Source of the DNA: Verrucomicrobiota bacterium
GTDB taxonomy: Bacteria > Verrucomicrobiota > Verrucomicrobiia > Chthoniobacterales > Terrimicrobiaceae
DNA length: 64,000 nt
Direction of reading: 5' to 3'
Assembly: GCA_018970255.1 (NCBI GenBank)
Contig: JAGWWS010000004.1
Location: 1 to 64,000 of the forward strand
Within the stretch, counting starts at the first letter, position 1, and each line of letters begins with the position of its first letter. A program made the translations under genes and the position numbers. The notes under the pieces were generated by a model that was given only the letters and a program-made list of their open reading frames with translations, was not told the origin of the DNA and ran no database searches. Below are positions 1-9,022 of this stretch, in pieces.

Positions 1-306
1 GGAAGGCAGCGATGTCTACACCGATGGCTGGAAGGCTTATGACGGACTGGTGACCAATGGCTATCGGCACCATAGAATTCACCACCATCAAAATGAATTC
101 GCCCGTGGAAAAAACCATGTCAACGGCATCGAATCCTTCTGGAGTTTTGCGAAGTTTCGCATGGCGAAACTTCGCGGGGTCAGGAAGGAAAAATTCCTAA
201 TCCACCTCAAGGAATCGGAGTGGCGTTTTAACCATCGGCTTGATAACATTTACTCAATTCTTCTCAGACAAACCCGCCATTTTCCGCTCTAAACTGGGCA
301 AGACCC
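1..306 (+). mobile_element. Right end of an IS1595-family (ISXO2-like) insertion sequence
   Basis: The left edge of the window lies inside an insertion sequence. It carries the C-terminal part of an ISXO2-type transposase and, just after its stop codon, a probable terminal inverted repeat that reads GGGTCTTGCCCAGT on the minus strand (306 down to 293). The element boundary at about 306 is inferred from this G-rich terminus; the matching left end is outside the window. The element sits at the 3' end of the convergent sugar operon, and its terminus provides the last codons of the O-antigen-ligase-like gene. Confidence 0.7.
2..292 (+). CDS. IS1595-family (ISXO2-like) transposase, C-terminal part
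   Basis: Only the last 96 codons are present; the frame is open to the left edge. The visible part contains the segment around YTDGWKAYDGL, which holds the second acidic residue of the DDE catalytic core, and a downstream NHVNGIESFWSFAK segment. The N-H-NGIE-FW pattern is characteristic of ISXO2-like DDE transposases and contains the third conserved position of this group. The protein would cut and rejoin the element ends during transposition. Because it is cut by the window edge, whether the gene is intact cannot be judged. The stop codon TAA at 290-292 lies 14 bases before the inferred end of the element. Confidence 0.8.
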   Translation, partial: EGSDVYTDGWKAYDGLVTNGYRHHRIHHHQNEFARGKNHVNGIESFWSFAKFRMAKLRGVRKEKFLIHLKESEWRFNHRLDNIYSILLRQTRHFPL

Positions 307-1808
307 TTTTCTAATTTTTCCCACTCTGCTTTTCTTGGCGATAAAGTTGAAATCGTTTGGTTATTGTCACCTTTTTCTTTTGATAGTGTTGCATACAAGC
401 TGAATAGGAAGCCATACATCCACCATCTATTATACGCATCCCAAGAGGTGTGCCCAACCACATGACTAAACAAAATATCTCTAAAAGTGTAAAAAAGTAT
501 GTAAGCTGACAGGATGAATTTCAAAGAACCCATCGGGTAGAGACGAGTTGATTTATAAGACACAATTAGCGCTGTAAGATATACCAATGCTTGAATTACA
601 GAAAGTGGGATTCCAAAGTCCGCAGCGTATCCAAGCCAAGTATTATGCCAAGCTCGTCCGATCGCGTAAGGGGCCGCAAGGGAGTCTCCACCCCCGACAT
701 ATTTGGTTGCTGTAATTTGTCTTATGACTTCTGAGTAATCAACTGTAAAGCCTCGCCCAATAATTGGATACCTTTCAATATTCTCCATAGCAAATCTCCG
801 GAGCCCTTCACGAAAGGAATCTTTTCCGTGCTCCATGTGGCGGAACTCTGAATCCCAATCGGCAGGGAGCCAAGAAAGAGTTCGTTGAATTTGAAGGGGA
901 AATTGAAATAAATTACCATGACCGAAAATGACAACCAAAGAGAAAACTATAGCGCCAAATAAGCCAATGAATAAATATCCATACTGTCTGAAAACAATTG
1001 CTGAAACAAGTGGTGCCAAAAAAACCGCAATTATAGCAGTTCGTTTTCCGCTGAATAGAGTAAAACCTATGGCCGCAATATATAATAACAAAAGTATCGG
1101 GTGTCTAAAACCCAGAATTTCGCGTGGTTTCTTCCAAGCGAAAAGTATGAATGAAATAGCCAGTGCGGGGCCAGATAGGTTTTGGTGCCAAGTGTAAAAA
1201 TCGTCAGGACCCGAATCCATTGCAAACACATCATCGCTTGCGCCCCTAAAAAATGAAAAGATATTATAAGAGGCGCTAACTATTGATCCTCCTATAATAA
1301 AAACGACAACCCACTTGCAGTCTTTATCTGTGATCTCTCGGCTCGAAATAATAACAAAAGCCATGAAAGCTAGCAGCAATTTCAGGTAAAACCGCCCCCC
1401 CATTGTTGTGGACCCAAAAGCCCCCAGACCAGATGGATATAAACAAAATATAAACAATACCCAAACCATAAAAAGGTATATCGGGATGTGGGTGGCGCGC
1501 CAGAGGACAAGTTTGTCCAATTTGAAGGCGACGCGGGAGACGAAAATGCCGAAACAAAGGACGATGCAAAGCTCAGCCAGTTCGATGTTTCTTCCGCCAA
1601 ATGGGATAGCAGGGAGGCCGGAGAGCAACGAGGCTGGGATGAGATACCAGTAGTTTTTGCCGAGTGAGAGAAGAATCGGGGCTCCTATCATGACGCCGAA
1701 GACTAGGGCGATTTGCATGAGTTGTCCCTGACCTGCCGCCCTTCCCATAAAGAAAGCCATGATGATGCCAAGAGAGGAAACGGCGAAGACGATGATTTTG
1801 GAGTTCAC
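264..1808 (-). CDS. O-antigen ligase/polymerase-like membrane protein (C-terminus supplied by IS)
   Basis: This polytopic inner-membrane protein of 514 residues belongs by its pattern to the O-antigen ligase / Wzy superfamily: about ten hydrophobic segments and a large periplasmic loop between the late helices (roughly residues 300-400) containing RYPIIGRGF and AWHNTWLGYAADFG, which resemble the conserved loop of these enzymes. Such proteins polymerise or transfer lipid-linked glycans on the periplasmic face. The start is GTG at 1808. It is the last gene of a minus-strand sugar operon. The gene is AT-richer than its neighbours. The final 13 residues (GLAQFRAENGGFV) and the stop codon are encoded by the inserted IS terminus, so the native C-terminus has been replaced. 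The cytoplasmic tail probably tolerates this, but function is unproven. Confidence 0.75.
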   Translation of the reverse strand: MNSKIIVFAVSSLGIIMAFFMGRAAGQGQLMQIALVFGVMIGAPILLSLGKNYWYLIPASLLSGLPAIPFGGRNIELAELCIVLCFGIFVSRVAFKLDKLVLWRATHIPIYLFMVWVLFIFCLYPSGLGAFGSTTMGGRFYLKLLLAFMAFVIISSREITDKDCKWVVVFIIGGSIVSASYNIFSFFRGASDDVFAMDSGPDDFYTWHQNLSGPALAISFILFAWKKPREILGFRHPILLLLYIAAIGFTLFSGKRTAIIAVFLAPLVSAIVFRQYGYLFIGLFGAIVFSLVVIFGHGNLFQFPLQIQRTLSWLPADWDSEFRHMEHGKDSFREGLRRFAMENIERYPIIGRGFTVDYSEVIRQITATKYVGGGDSLAAPYAIGRAWHNTWLGYAADFGIPLSVIQALVYLTALIVSYKSTRLYPMGSLKFILSAYILFYTFRDILFSHVVGHTSWDAYNRWWMYGFLFSLYATLSKEKGDNNQTISTLSPRKAEWEKLEKGLAQFRAENGGFV

Positions 1809-1954
1809 GGGAAAAGCTTGGTGCGGAGAGCGTCGACCTCTTAGCGGAGGATCCTGAAAAGAATATATAGAAACCTCGTGAGCATTAGTTTATGGTGGCA
1901 AAAAGAAAAAATAGGCGAGTCGACAGTGTGCGGCATTTTAGGTCACATCAAAAA

Positions 1955-3466
1955 TCAATCCAACTTCTTGCCGTAAGCTTCGAAAGCCTTGTAATTCTCA
2001 AGCAGGGTGAATCGGTTATCAGACAAGAAATCTACAAGAATTTTATTTGGATCATAAATATCTGGCTTGGAAAGCATCACCAGATCCGTTTTTTTTCTGA
2101 GTTCAAAGGGCGTTGAGCGGGAGCCGAATGTCAGGAAGAGAGATTTCGAGGCGATGTGGCTTTCCGCTTCCGGCAGGTAATAGAGAAGCGACGGTTCGTC
2201 GGCGGCCCACCATACGGTTTTTCCTTGTTCTAGATAGGATTGAGCCAACTGGGCTGCGGAGCGGTAGTCGTCTTTGAGGAAGCGTTCCTCTGTCCTTGCG
2301 CAGAGCGATGAAGTGAGAAGCAGGGAAAGGAATGCCACAACAAGAAACTTGTATGGCATCTTTCCGGAACTTAGTAGTTTTCCGAGGCACCAAGCCATGA
2401 ACAGAAGGAGAAACGGGAGGATGGGCATCATGTGACGGCCTACGATCCGAAAGTCTTTGACTATTCCGATGAGAACGATGGAAGCCGTTCCGGCGAGGGC
2501 GGTGGCGGCGATGATTCGAGACCAGGCGGTGGGAGGATGGGCAATGAGTTTTGGCAGCGATATAGTTGCAATAAGGAGAGTCACAACCGCAAAGGTTGTT
2601 ATTCCCAAGATGAAAGGACTGAGGGAAGAGATTCCCAGTGAACGAAGTTCGAGTCGGCCTGGACCGAGTCCCATAAACCCGAGCAGTTCGTAAAAGGCAA
2701 AGGCTAATGAACTGAACGAGGTGTTGGCGGCGTTTGAGGCGCCGACGCCCAATTGCAGGGTCCACAAGTAGTAGGCTCCAAGAGCTAAAAGAATGAGTAG
2801 GCTTGAGGCGGCAACCGAAAGGGTCCAGAGTGAGCGGAAAATCGAAGTCAGAATTTTCTGGTTGAGTAAAATGGCCATGTAACCCAAGGCAAAGAAGAAT
2901 GCGAAGACGACGCCGGTCAAACTGGCGGCACAGAGAATCAAGGTTCCAAGGCAAACAAGGGTGAGATTTTTTTCGATGGAAACGGGATTTCTTCCTTGGT
3001 TGACCATCGCGATCAGCATGAGAGTGGCGCCGCAGAGTTGAAGAATGTAGGGGCGCGCTTCGTCCATGTAGATCCAAACCATGGGTGACAGGCAAAGAAG
3101 CGAGGCGAAAAGGAGTCGGGTGAGAGGTTTTTCTTGGAAGGCAAAAAGGACGGCGCAAACCGTAACCCAGAAAAATGGGATATTCATGGCGCGTAGGGCG
3201 TATTCACTGGAGCCAAAGATTTTTTCCCAAGCCCAAAGGGAGAGCATGTAACCGGGCATTTGGAGGTCCGAACCGCCGAAGCGGATGTTTTGAGCCCAGA
3301 ATTCGGCAAGTGTCGGCTGGATGGCGCGGAAGGCGCTGTTTCCTTCATCGATCCAGAAGGATTGGGTTGAGATGGAAAGAAAACTGACTATCAAGCACAG
3401 AACCAACAGGGCCAATTCCTTGGAGCAGAGCCGAGGTGGAATGTGGGAGCTATTCGCGCTCTCCAT
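1955..3466 (-). CDS. GT39/ArnT-like membrane glycosyltransferase
   Basis: A 503-residue polytopic protein of the GT-C type. The first transmembrane helix is followed by the motif WIDEG, with Asp40-Glu41 in the place of the catalytic acidic pair of the dolichyl-phosphate-mannose mannosyltransferase and ArnT families. These enzymes use polyprenyl-phosphate sugars and act on the periplasmic side. About eleven further hydrophobic segments follow, then a soluble C-terminal domain (about 390-503). Its start codon overlaps the stop of the upstream GT2 gene by one base (TGATG), which fits a pair in which the GT2 makes the polyprenyl-phosphate sugar and this protein uses it. The acceptor is unknown. 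Confidence 0.75.
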   Translation of the reverse strand: MESANSSHIPPRLCSKELALLVLCLIVSFLSISTQSFWIDEGNSAFRAIQPTLAEFWAQNIRFGGSDLQMPGYMLSLWAWEKIFGSSEYALRAMNIPFFWVTVCAVLFAFQEKPLTRLLFASLLCLSPMVWIYMDEARPYILQLCGATLMLIAMVNQGRNPVSIEKNLTLVCLGTLILCAASLTGVVFAFFFALGYMAILLNQKILTSIFRSLWTLSVAASSLLILLALGAYYLWTLQLGVGASNAANTSFSSLAFAFYELLGFMGLGPGRLELRSLGISSLSPFILGITTFAVVTLLIATISLPKLIAHPPTAWSRIIAATALAGTASIVLIGIVKDFRIVGRHMMPILPFLLLFMAWCLGKLLSSGKMPYKFLVVAFLSLLLTSSLCARTEERFLKDDYRSAAQLAQSYLEQGKTVWWAADEPSLLYYLPEAESHIASKSLFLTFGSRSTPFELRKKTDLVMLSKPDIYDPNKILVDFLSDNRFTLLENYKAFEAYGKKLD

Positions 3467-4170
3467 CAGATTTTGATTTTGGAAAGTTGGGTGACGAGTT
3501 CCACGGCTTTTTCGGAGAATTTGCCGAGTTTTACGCTGGGTTCGCCGCCGTAGCGTTCGCGGAAGCGGATGGGGATGTGGTGGTGGGTCCAGCGGGATTT
3601 TTTCAACAGGACGGCAAAGGCGATATTGGCAAGGAAGAAGTCGGAGGGGATTTTTTCGAGAATGGGTAGGAGTTTTTCCGTTCGGATGAGGCGGTAGGGA
3701 ACATTGGCGTCGGCGCAGTGGACGCGTTGGGTGGCAAGGAGGACGGTTTTCAGGATGAGACTGGCAAGCACGCGGCGCCAGCCGTCATCGCGACGGGTGC
3801 GGACGCCGTAGATAACATCGAATTTTTCCCGGAGGCGCCAGAAGCGGAAGAAGTATTGGGGGTCGCACTGGCCGTCGGAATCGATCTGGAGGATATGGTG
3901 AATTTGGCGTTCGCAGGCGAGGCGGTAACCGGCGAGGCAGGTCTGGCCGTGGCCGCGGTTGGCATGGGTTAGGATTTCGAGACGGGGACCGAGTTGGTCG
4001 CGGAGGCGATTGAGGATTTTGAGGGTGTCATCGGTAGAGCCGTCGTTCAGGCAGAGGAAGGTGAAGTTTTCTGTCCAGTTTTCGATTTCTTGAAACCATT
4101 CGAGAACGACTTTGCGCACCGAGGCTTGCTCGTTGTAGACGGGCAGGATGATGGCGAGGTCGAGGGGCAT
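3466..4170 (-). CDS. GT2 glycosyltransferase, polyprenyl-phosphate sugar synthase-like
   Basis: A 234-residue GT-A fold enzyme like dolichol-phosphate mannosyltransferase/DpgS. Visible motifs are the N-terminal nucleotide-sugar segment LPVYNE (9-14), NDGSTDDT (42-49) and the metal-binding DSD triad (Asp97-Ser-Asp99) within LQIDSDGQ. There are no C-terminal transmembrane helices, so it would be a soluble or peripheral cytoplasmic enzyme. It probably transfers a sugar from a nucleotide donor to undecaprenyl phosphate, making the donor for the GT39 protein that begins in its stop codon. The donor sugar cannot be told from sequence. Confidence 0.8.
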   Translation of the reverse strand: MPLDLAIILPVYNEQASVRKVVLEWFQEIENWTENFTFLCLNDGSTDDTLKILNRLRDQLGPRLEILTHANRGHGQTCLAGYRLACERQIHHILQIDSDGQCDPQYFFRFWRLREKFDVIYGVRTRRDDGWRRVLASLILKTVLLATQRVHCADANVPYRLIRTEKLLPILEKIPSDFFLANIAFAVLLKKSRWTHHHIPIRFRERYGGEPSVKLGKFSEKAVELVTQLSKIKI

Positions 4171-4197
4171 TTTTTGTAAAAGCGTGGAGCGGATGGA

Positions 4198-4554
4198 TCA
4201 AGCCAGAGAGGCTATTTGGCTGGGCAGCCAGCTGGCTACGAGGAGGGTGATAGGGCGGGGGGTGGGGTTGGTGAGTTCGTGGGATTCGCCGGGGTGGACG
4301 AGGAGGGCGTCCCCGGGGTGGAGGGTGTGGGGTTTGCCGTCGATTGTGAGAAGGGCGTCGCCTTCGAGGGCGATGAAGAGTTCGGGCATGTCGGCGTGGG
4401 TGTGGGCGGGGCAGGTCTCGCCAGGCGGGAGGACGGCGCGGGCGATTTGGGTGAAGGGGGGCAACTCGCCTTTGCGGAACCAGACTTGCTTTTGGGCGAG
4501 GGGATTGTGGCTGACGGGTTCGAGGGGGAGGGTTTGGAGGCGGCGGTTGAGCAT
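4198..4554 (-). CDS. Small cupin-domain protein
   Basis: A single-domain cupin of 118 residues. The first cupin motif is visible as GETCPAHTHADMPELFIALEG with metal ligands His51, His53 and Glu58, and the second as PGDALLVHPGESHE with His87 or His92 as the fourth ligand. It therefore looks able to bind a metal. Cupins of this size include sugar epimerases and isomerases, dioxygenases and sensors, and the sequence does not say which. Its position between glf and a polyprenyl-phosphate glycosyltransferase suggests a role in sugar metabolism, but this is only context. It lies 27 bases upstream of the GT2 gene. Confidence 0.7.
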   Translation of the reverse strand: MLNRRLQTLPLEPVSHNPLAQKQVWFRKGELPPFTQIARAVLPPGETCPAHTHADMPELFIALEGDALLTIDGKPHTLHPGDALLVHPGESHELTNPTPRPITLLVASWLPSQIASLA

Positions 4555-4629
4555 TGAGGGGCGAGGTTTATCGTAAGCAATGAGGTTCTCACGGCGGCAC
4601 GGCGGGCACGGCGAATTGAAGGGGAATTT

Positions 4630-5901
<1,272 letters not shown>

Positions 5902-6032
5902 AGGGGACGGATCAGGCGGAGCGGGAGGATTCGCGGGGCGGGGGATTTTGGCAGGCTGCCGCCTTTGGTCGCGGGGGGCGGGACCTTGCAGGGAAATCGG
6001 GTGGTGGCGTGGTCAACACGCGGTGGGGTGGG

Positions 6033-6551
6033 TCAATCGGCTTTTAGGAATTTTTGGGCGATGGGGAGGAATTGGAGGGCGCGGCGGTGCCACTTGGCGA
6101 CGCGCTCGAGGCGGAGGCGGTAGTCGCCGCGGTGTTCCGGCGGGAGTTTCGGGAGGAGGGGTTCGATTTCGGCGAGGAGGTTTTGGCTGGTGGAGAGGCG
6201 CGGGATGAGGCGCTGGCGGACGAAGCCGGAGATGAGAACCTTGAGTTCCAGGCGGGCGGAGTAGGTGGCGGTGCGGCCGTTCGGCTCGCGCTCGATGGCG
6301 CCGAGGGATTCGAGGGCGCGGAGGCCTTGGCTTGCGGAGCCTTTGCTGATGCCGAGGCGGGCGGCGATGGCGTCCATGGTGAGGGGTTCGGGCGAGGCGA
6401 AGAGGATGCCGTAGATTTGGCCGTGGGAGCGGGGGTTGCCAAAGAGGTCGGCGAGCTCGGAGAAGACTTCGACGAGGGTTTCCTCGAGGCGGGCGGCGGT
6501 GGCGGCACAGTTGGTTTCGCGCGCGGGGCGTGGGGCGGTGGCGGGAGGCAT
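6033..6551 (-). CDS. GbsR/MarR-type transcriptional regulator
   Basis: A 172-residue protein with a central winged helix-turn-helix. The segment ELADLFGNPRSHGQIYGILFASPEPLTMDAIAARLGISKGSASQGLRAL is arranged as in the GbsR family, whose members often control osmoprotectant or transport genes. Residues after the wing form a helical C-terminal domain, likely for dimerisation. The start ATG at 6551 is chosen because it is the first methionine ahead of the conserved region; the same frame stays open further upstream over tatD but only as its antisense. It is divergent from tatD with about 130 bases between them, which probably hold both promoters. The target and effector are unknown. Confidence 0.7.
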   Translation of the reverse strand: MPPATAPRPARETNCAATAARLEETLVEVFSELADLFGNPRSHGQIYGILFASPEPLTMDAIAARLGISKGSASQGLRALESLGAIEREPNGRTATYSARLELKVLISGFVRQRLIPRLSTSQNLLAEIEPLLPKLPPEHRGDYRLRLERVAKWHRRALQFLPIAQKFLKAD

Positions 6552-6683
6552 TGGTGCGGGGAGTCTCGGCGAATTTTGGCGGGAGTTCAATTCAAAATGA
6601 ACTTTGGGTCGTTTTTGCCGGGCTATTGCGGGGAGCGAAATCGGGAATGCGGGGCGCGGGGTTTCTGGTAGTTTGGGAGGGCT

Positions 6684-7532
6684 ATGGAACTGATCGAGAC
6701 GCACGCGCATTTGGACTATCCGGATTTTGCGGGGGATTTGGAAGCGGTGGTGGAGGCGGCGCGGGCGGCGGGGATTTCGAAGATTATTACGATCGGGACG
6801 GGGCTGGAGAGCAGCCGGAGGGCTGTGGAACTCGCGGAGCTGTTCGAATGTGTGCATGCGGTGGTGGGGTTGCACCCGACCTATGTGGAGGAGGAGAAGG
6901 GTGGGTGGTTGGAGGGAATCCGGGAGCTGGCGCGGCATCCGAAGGTGGCGGCGATCGGGGAGACGGGGCTGGATTACCACCATTTGCCTTCGGAGAAACT
7001 GGCGTCGTCGCCGGCGATCAGCGCGCTGGGGACCGAGATGGCGGCGGACACGGAGGCGGCGATCGTGGATGGTGCCTACAAGGCGGCGCAGGCCGAGGCT
7101 TTCGCGGCGCAACTCGACCTCGCGGCGGAACTGGGGCTGAACGTGGTGGTGCACCAGCGGGATGCCTGGGACGACACGCTGGGGATTTTGAAAAACTACA
7201 CGGGGCGCGTGCGCGGGGTGTTCCATTGTTTCGGCAATACGCTGGGGCAGGCGATGGAGGTGGTGGCGCTGGGGCACTTGGTGTCGTTCACGGGGATCGT
7301 GACATTCAAGAATGGCGGGAATGTGCGTGAGGTGGCGGCGGGGCTGCCAATCGATGCATTCATGGTGGAGACGGATTGCCCGTATCTGGCTCCGGTGCCG
7401 CACCGGGGGAAGCGCTGCGAACCGGCGCACACGCGGTTGGTGGCGGAGAAGGTGGCGGAGGTGCGGGGGATTCCACTGGAGGAACTGGCCGGCGCGACGA
7501 CGCGGACGGCGCGGGCGTTTTTCCGGCTTTGA
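6684..7532 (+). CDS. tatD: TatD-family metal-dependent hydrolase with an insertion
   Basis: A 282-residue TIM-barrel hydrolase; family members act as 3'-5' exonucleases or D-aminoacyl-tRNA deacylases. Metal ligands are visible in order: THAH (His7, His9), IGETGLDY (Glu93), VVVHQRDA (His157), FHCF (His181) and ETDCPYLAP (Asp231). The C-terminus has the usual PHRGKRCEP block. Between GLDYH and the helix beginning near AFAAQL, about 33 extra residues (100-133) are inserted compared with Escherichia coli TatD. All catalytic positions are preserved, so it should be active. It stands upstream of a secreted protease gene with a 47-base gap. Confidence 0.85.
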   Translation: MELIETHAHLDYPDFAGDLEAVVEAARAAGISKIITIGTGLESSRRAVELAELFECVHAVVGLHPTYVEEEKGGWLEGIRELARHPKVAAIGETGLDYHHLPSEKLASSPAISALGTEMAADTEAAIVDGAYKAAQAEAFAAQLDLAAELGLNVVVHQRDAWDDTLGILKNYTGRVRGVFHCFGNTLGQAMEVVALGHLVSFTGIVTFKNGGNVREVAAGLPIDAFMVETDCPYLAPVPHRGKRCEPAHTRLVAEKVAEVRGIPLEELAGATTRTARAFFRL

Positions 7533-7579
7533 GGGTGGCGCCCGTTGCGTTTGGGCGCGGGTTTGGTAGCTTGCGGGTG

Positions 7580-9022
7580 ATGTTTCGCGCCCTGGTTTTG
7601 TTTTGCGCCGTTTTTTTTGCGGTGCGTGCCGGGGCTTTGGAAATTTCGCGGAGCCTGGTGAGGATCGAGTCCACCTCGCAGGTGCCGGACTACAAGACGC
7701 CTTGGAATCCTGGCGAGGTCGAAAGCGGGGTGGGCGCCGGGTTTGTGATCGATGGGAATCGGGTTATGACGAACGCGCATGTGGTGAGCAACGCGAGGTT
7801 CCTGACGGTTTCGAAGGAAGGCGACCCGAATCCCTACCCGGCGCGGGTGCTGCACATCGCGCATGATTGTGATCTCGCCCTGCTCGAGGTGAAGGAGGCA
7901 GATTTTTTTCAGGGAACGAAGCCACTCGAGTTCGGAGGGATTCCCGCGCTGGAATCTGTGGTTTCCGTTTATGGATATCCGATCGGCGGGACGCGGCTTT
8001 CGGTGACGCGGGGGATCGTTTCGCGGATCGATTTTCAAACCTACTCGCACTCCGGGATCGACGCGCATCTCACGATTCAGATCGATGCGGCGATCAATCC
8101 CGGGAACAGCGGCGGACCGGTGATGCAGGATGGCAAGGTGGTGGGTGTGGCGTTTCAGGGATTCAGCGGGGATATCGCGCAAAATGTGGGCTATATGATC
8201 CCGACGCCCGTGGTGAGGAGGTTTCTGATGGATGTCGAGGACGGGCGCTATGACCGCTACATGGATCTGGCGATGACTTACCAGAGCCTGTTCAACCCAG
8301 CCGCGCGGGCGGCGCTGGGATTGAAAGATGACAACCTCGGCGTGATGGTTTCGAGCGTCTACGATGGAGGATCTTCGGCTGGGATTTTGCAATCGGGCGA
8401 TGTTTTGCTGGCGATCGACGGCCATAACATTTCCAGCGATGGAACGATTCCACTCGGGGATGAACCTGTGCCGCTGGCGGAGGTTGTCGAACGGAAACTC
8501 AAGGGTGATTCTGTGAAGCTCGATGTCTTGCGGGATGGCAACCCACTCGCGCTGGAGGTGCAGTTGACCGAGCCGTGGCCGTTCACGCTTCAGGCGAATG
8601 CTTATGACGAGATGCCGCGGTTCGTGGTTTTCGGCGGGTTGGTTTTCCAACCGGTGGATGAAAATTTCATGCAGGAGCATGCGCCGGGGAATCAGAGGTT
8701 GAAGTATCTCTACGACTTTTTTGTGGAAGATTCGGTTTACCGTCGGCATCCCGAGTTGGTGGTCTTGAGTAATATCCTCGCGGACCCTGTGAACGCTTAT
8801 GCGGGGGATTTCCGATACGCGGCGGTCGATAAAATCAATGGCCAGCAAATCAAGGGGCTGAGAGATGTGGCTGAGGCTTTCGGGCAGAAGGCGGATGTTT
8901 ATGTCATCGAGTTTGTGGGTGAGGGGAGGCCTGTGGTGCTCGAAGGAAAGGCTGTCGCCGAGGCCAGGGAGCGGATTCTCGCGCGGTATGGTGTGGTGAA
9001 CGAACAGAACTTGGACAAATGA
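7580..9022 (+). CDS. Secreted Deg9-like trypsin-type serine protease with PDZ domain
   Basis: The 480-residue protein begins with a signal peptide (about 1-19, FRALVLFCAVFFAVRAGA). The chymotrypsin-fold domain has an intact triad: His67 in MTNAHVV, Asp98 in HDCDLALLEV and Ser177 in PGNSGGP. A PDZ domain follows (about 265-350, with SSAGILQSGDVLLAIDG), then a C-terminal domain containing FVVFGGLVFQ. The block GRYDRYMDLAMTYQSL after the protease domain is like plant Deg9-type enzymes rather than DegP. It would act in the periplasm in protein quality control. ATG at 7580 follows a GTG by three bases and gives the best signal peptide. Its stop overlaps the start of a paralogue by four bases (ATGA). 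Confidence 0.85.
   Translation: MFRALVLFCAVFFAVRAGALEISRSLVRIESTSQVPDYKTPWNPGEVESGVGAGFVIDGNRVMTNAHVVSNARFLTVSKEGDPNPYPARVLHIAHDCDLALLEVKEADFFQGTKPLEFGGIPALESVVSVYGYPIGGTRLSVTRGIVSRIDFQTYSHSGIDAHLTIQIDAAINPGNSGGPVMQDGKVVGVAFQGFSGDIAQNVGYMIPTPVVRRFLMDVEDGRYDRYMDLAMTYQSLFNPAARAALGLKDDNLGVMVSSVYDGGSSAGILQSGDVLLAIDGHNISSDGTIPLGDEPVPLAEVVERKLKGDSVKLDVLRDGNPLALEVQLTEPWPFTLQANAYDEMPRFVVFGGLVFQPVDENFMQEHAPGNQRLKYLYDFFVEDSVYRRHPELVVLSNILADPVNAYAGDFRYAAVDKINGQQIKGLRDVAEAFGQKADVYVIEFVGEGRPVVLEGKAVAEARERILARYGVVNEQNLDK

Noticed and set aside
7196-8848. Minus-strand frame of 550 codons opposite tatD and the protease
   Set aside because: It is a shadow of two strongly supported genes; the translation has Arg/His/Pro bias and no motif.
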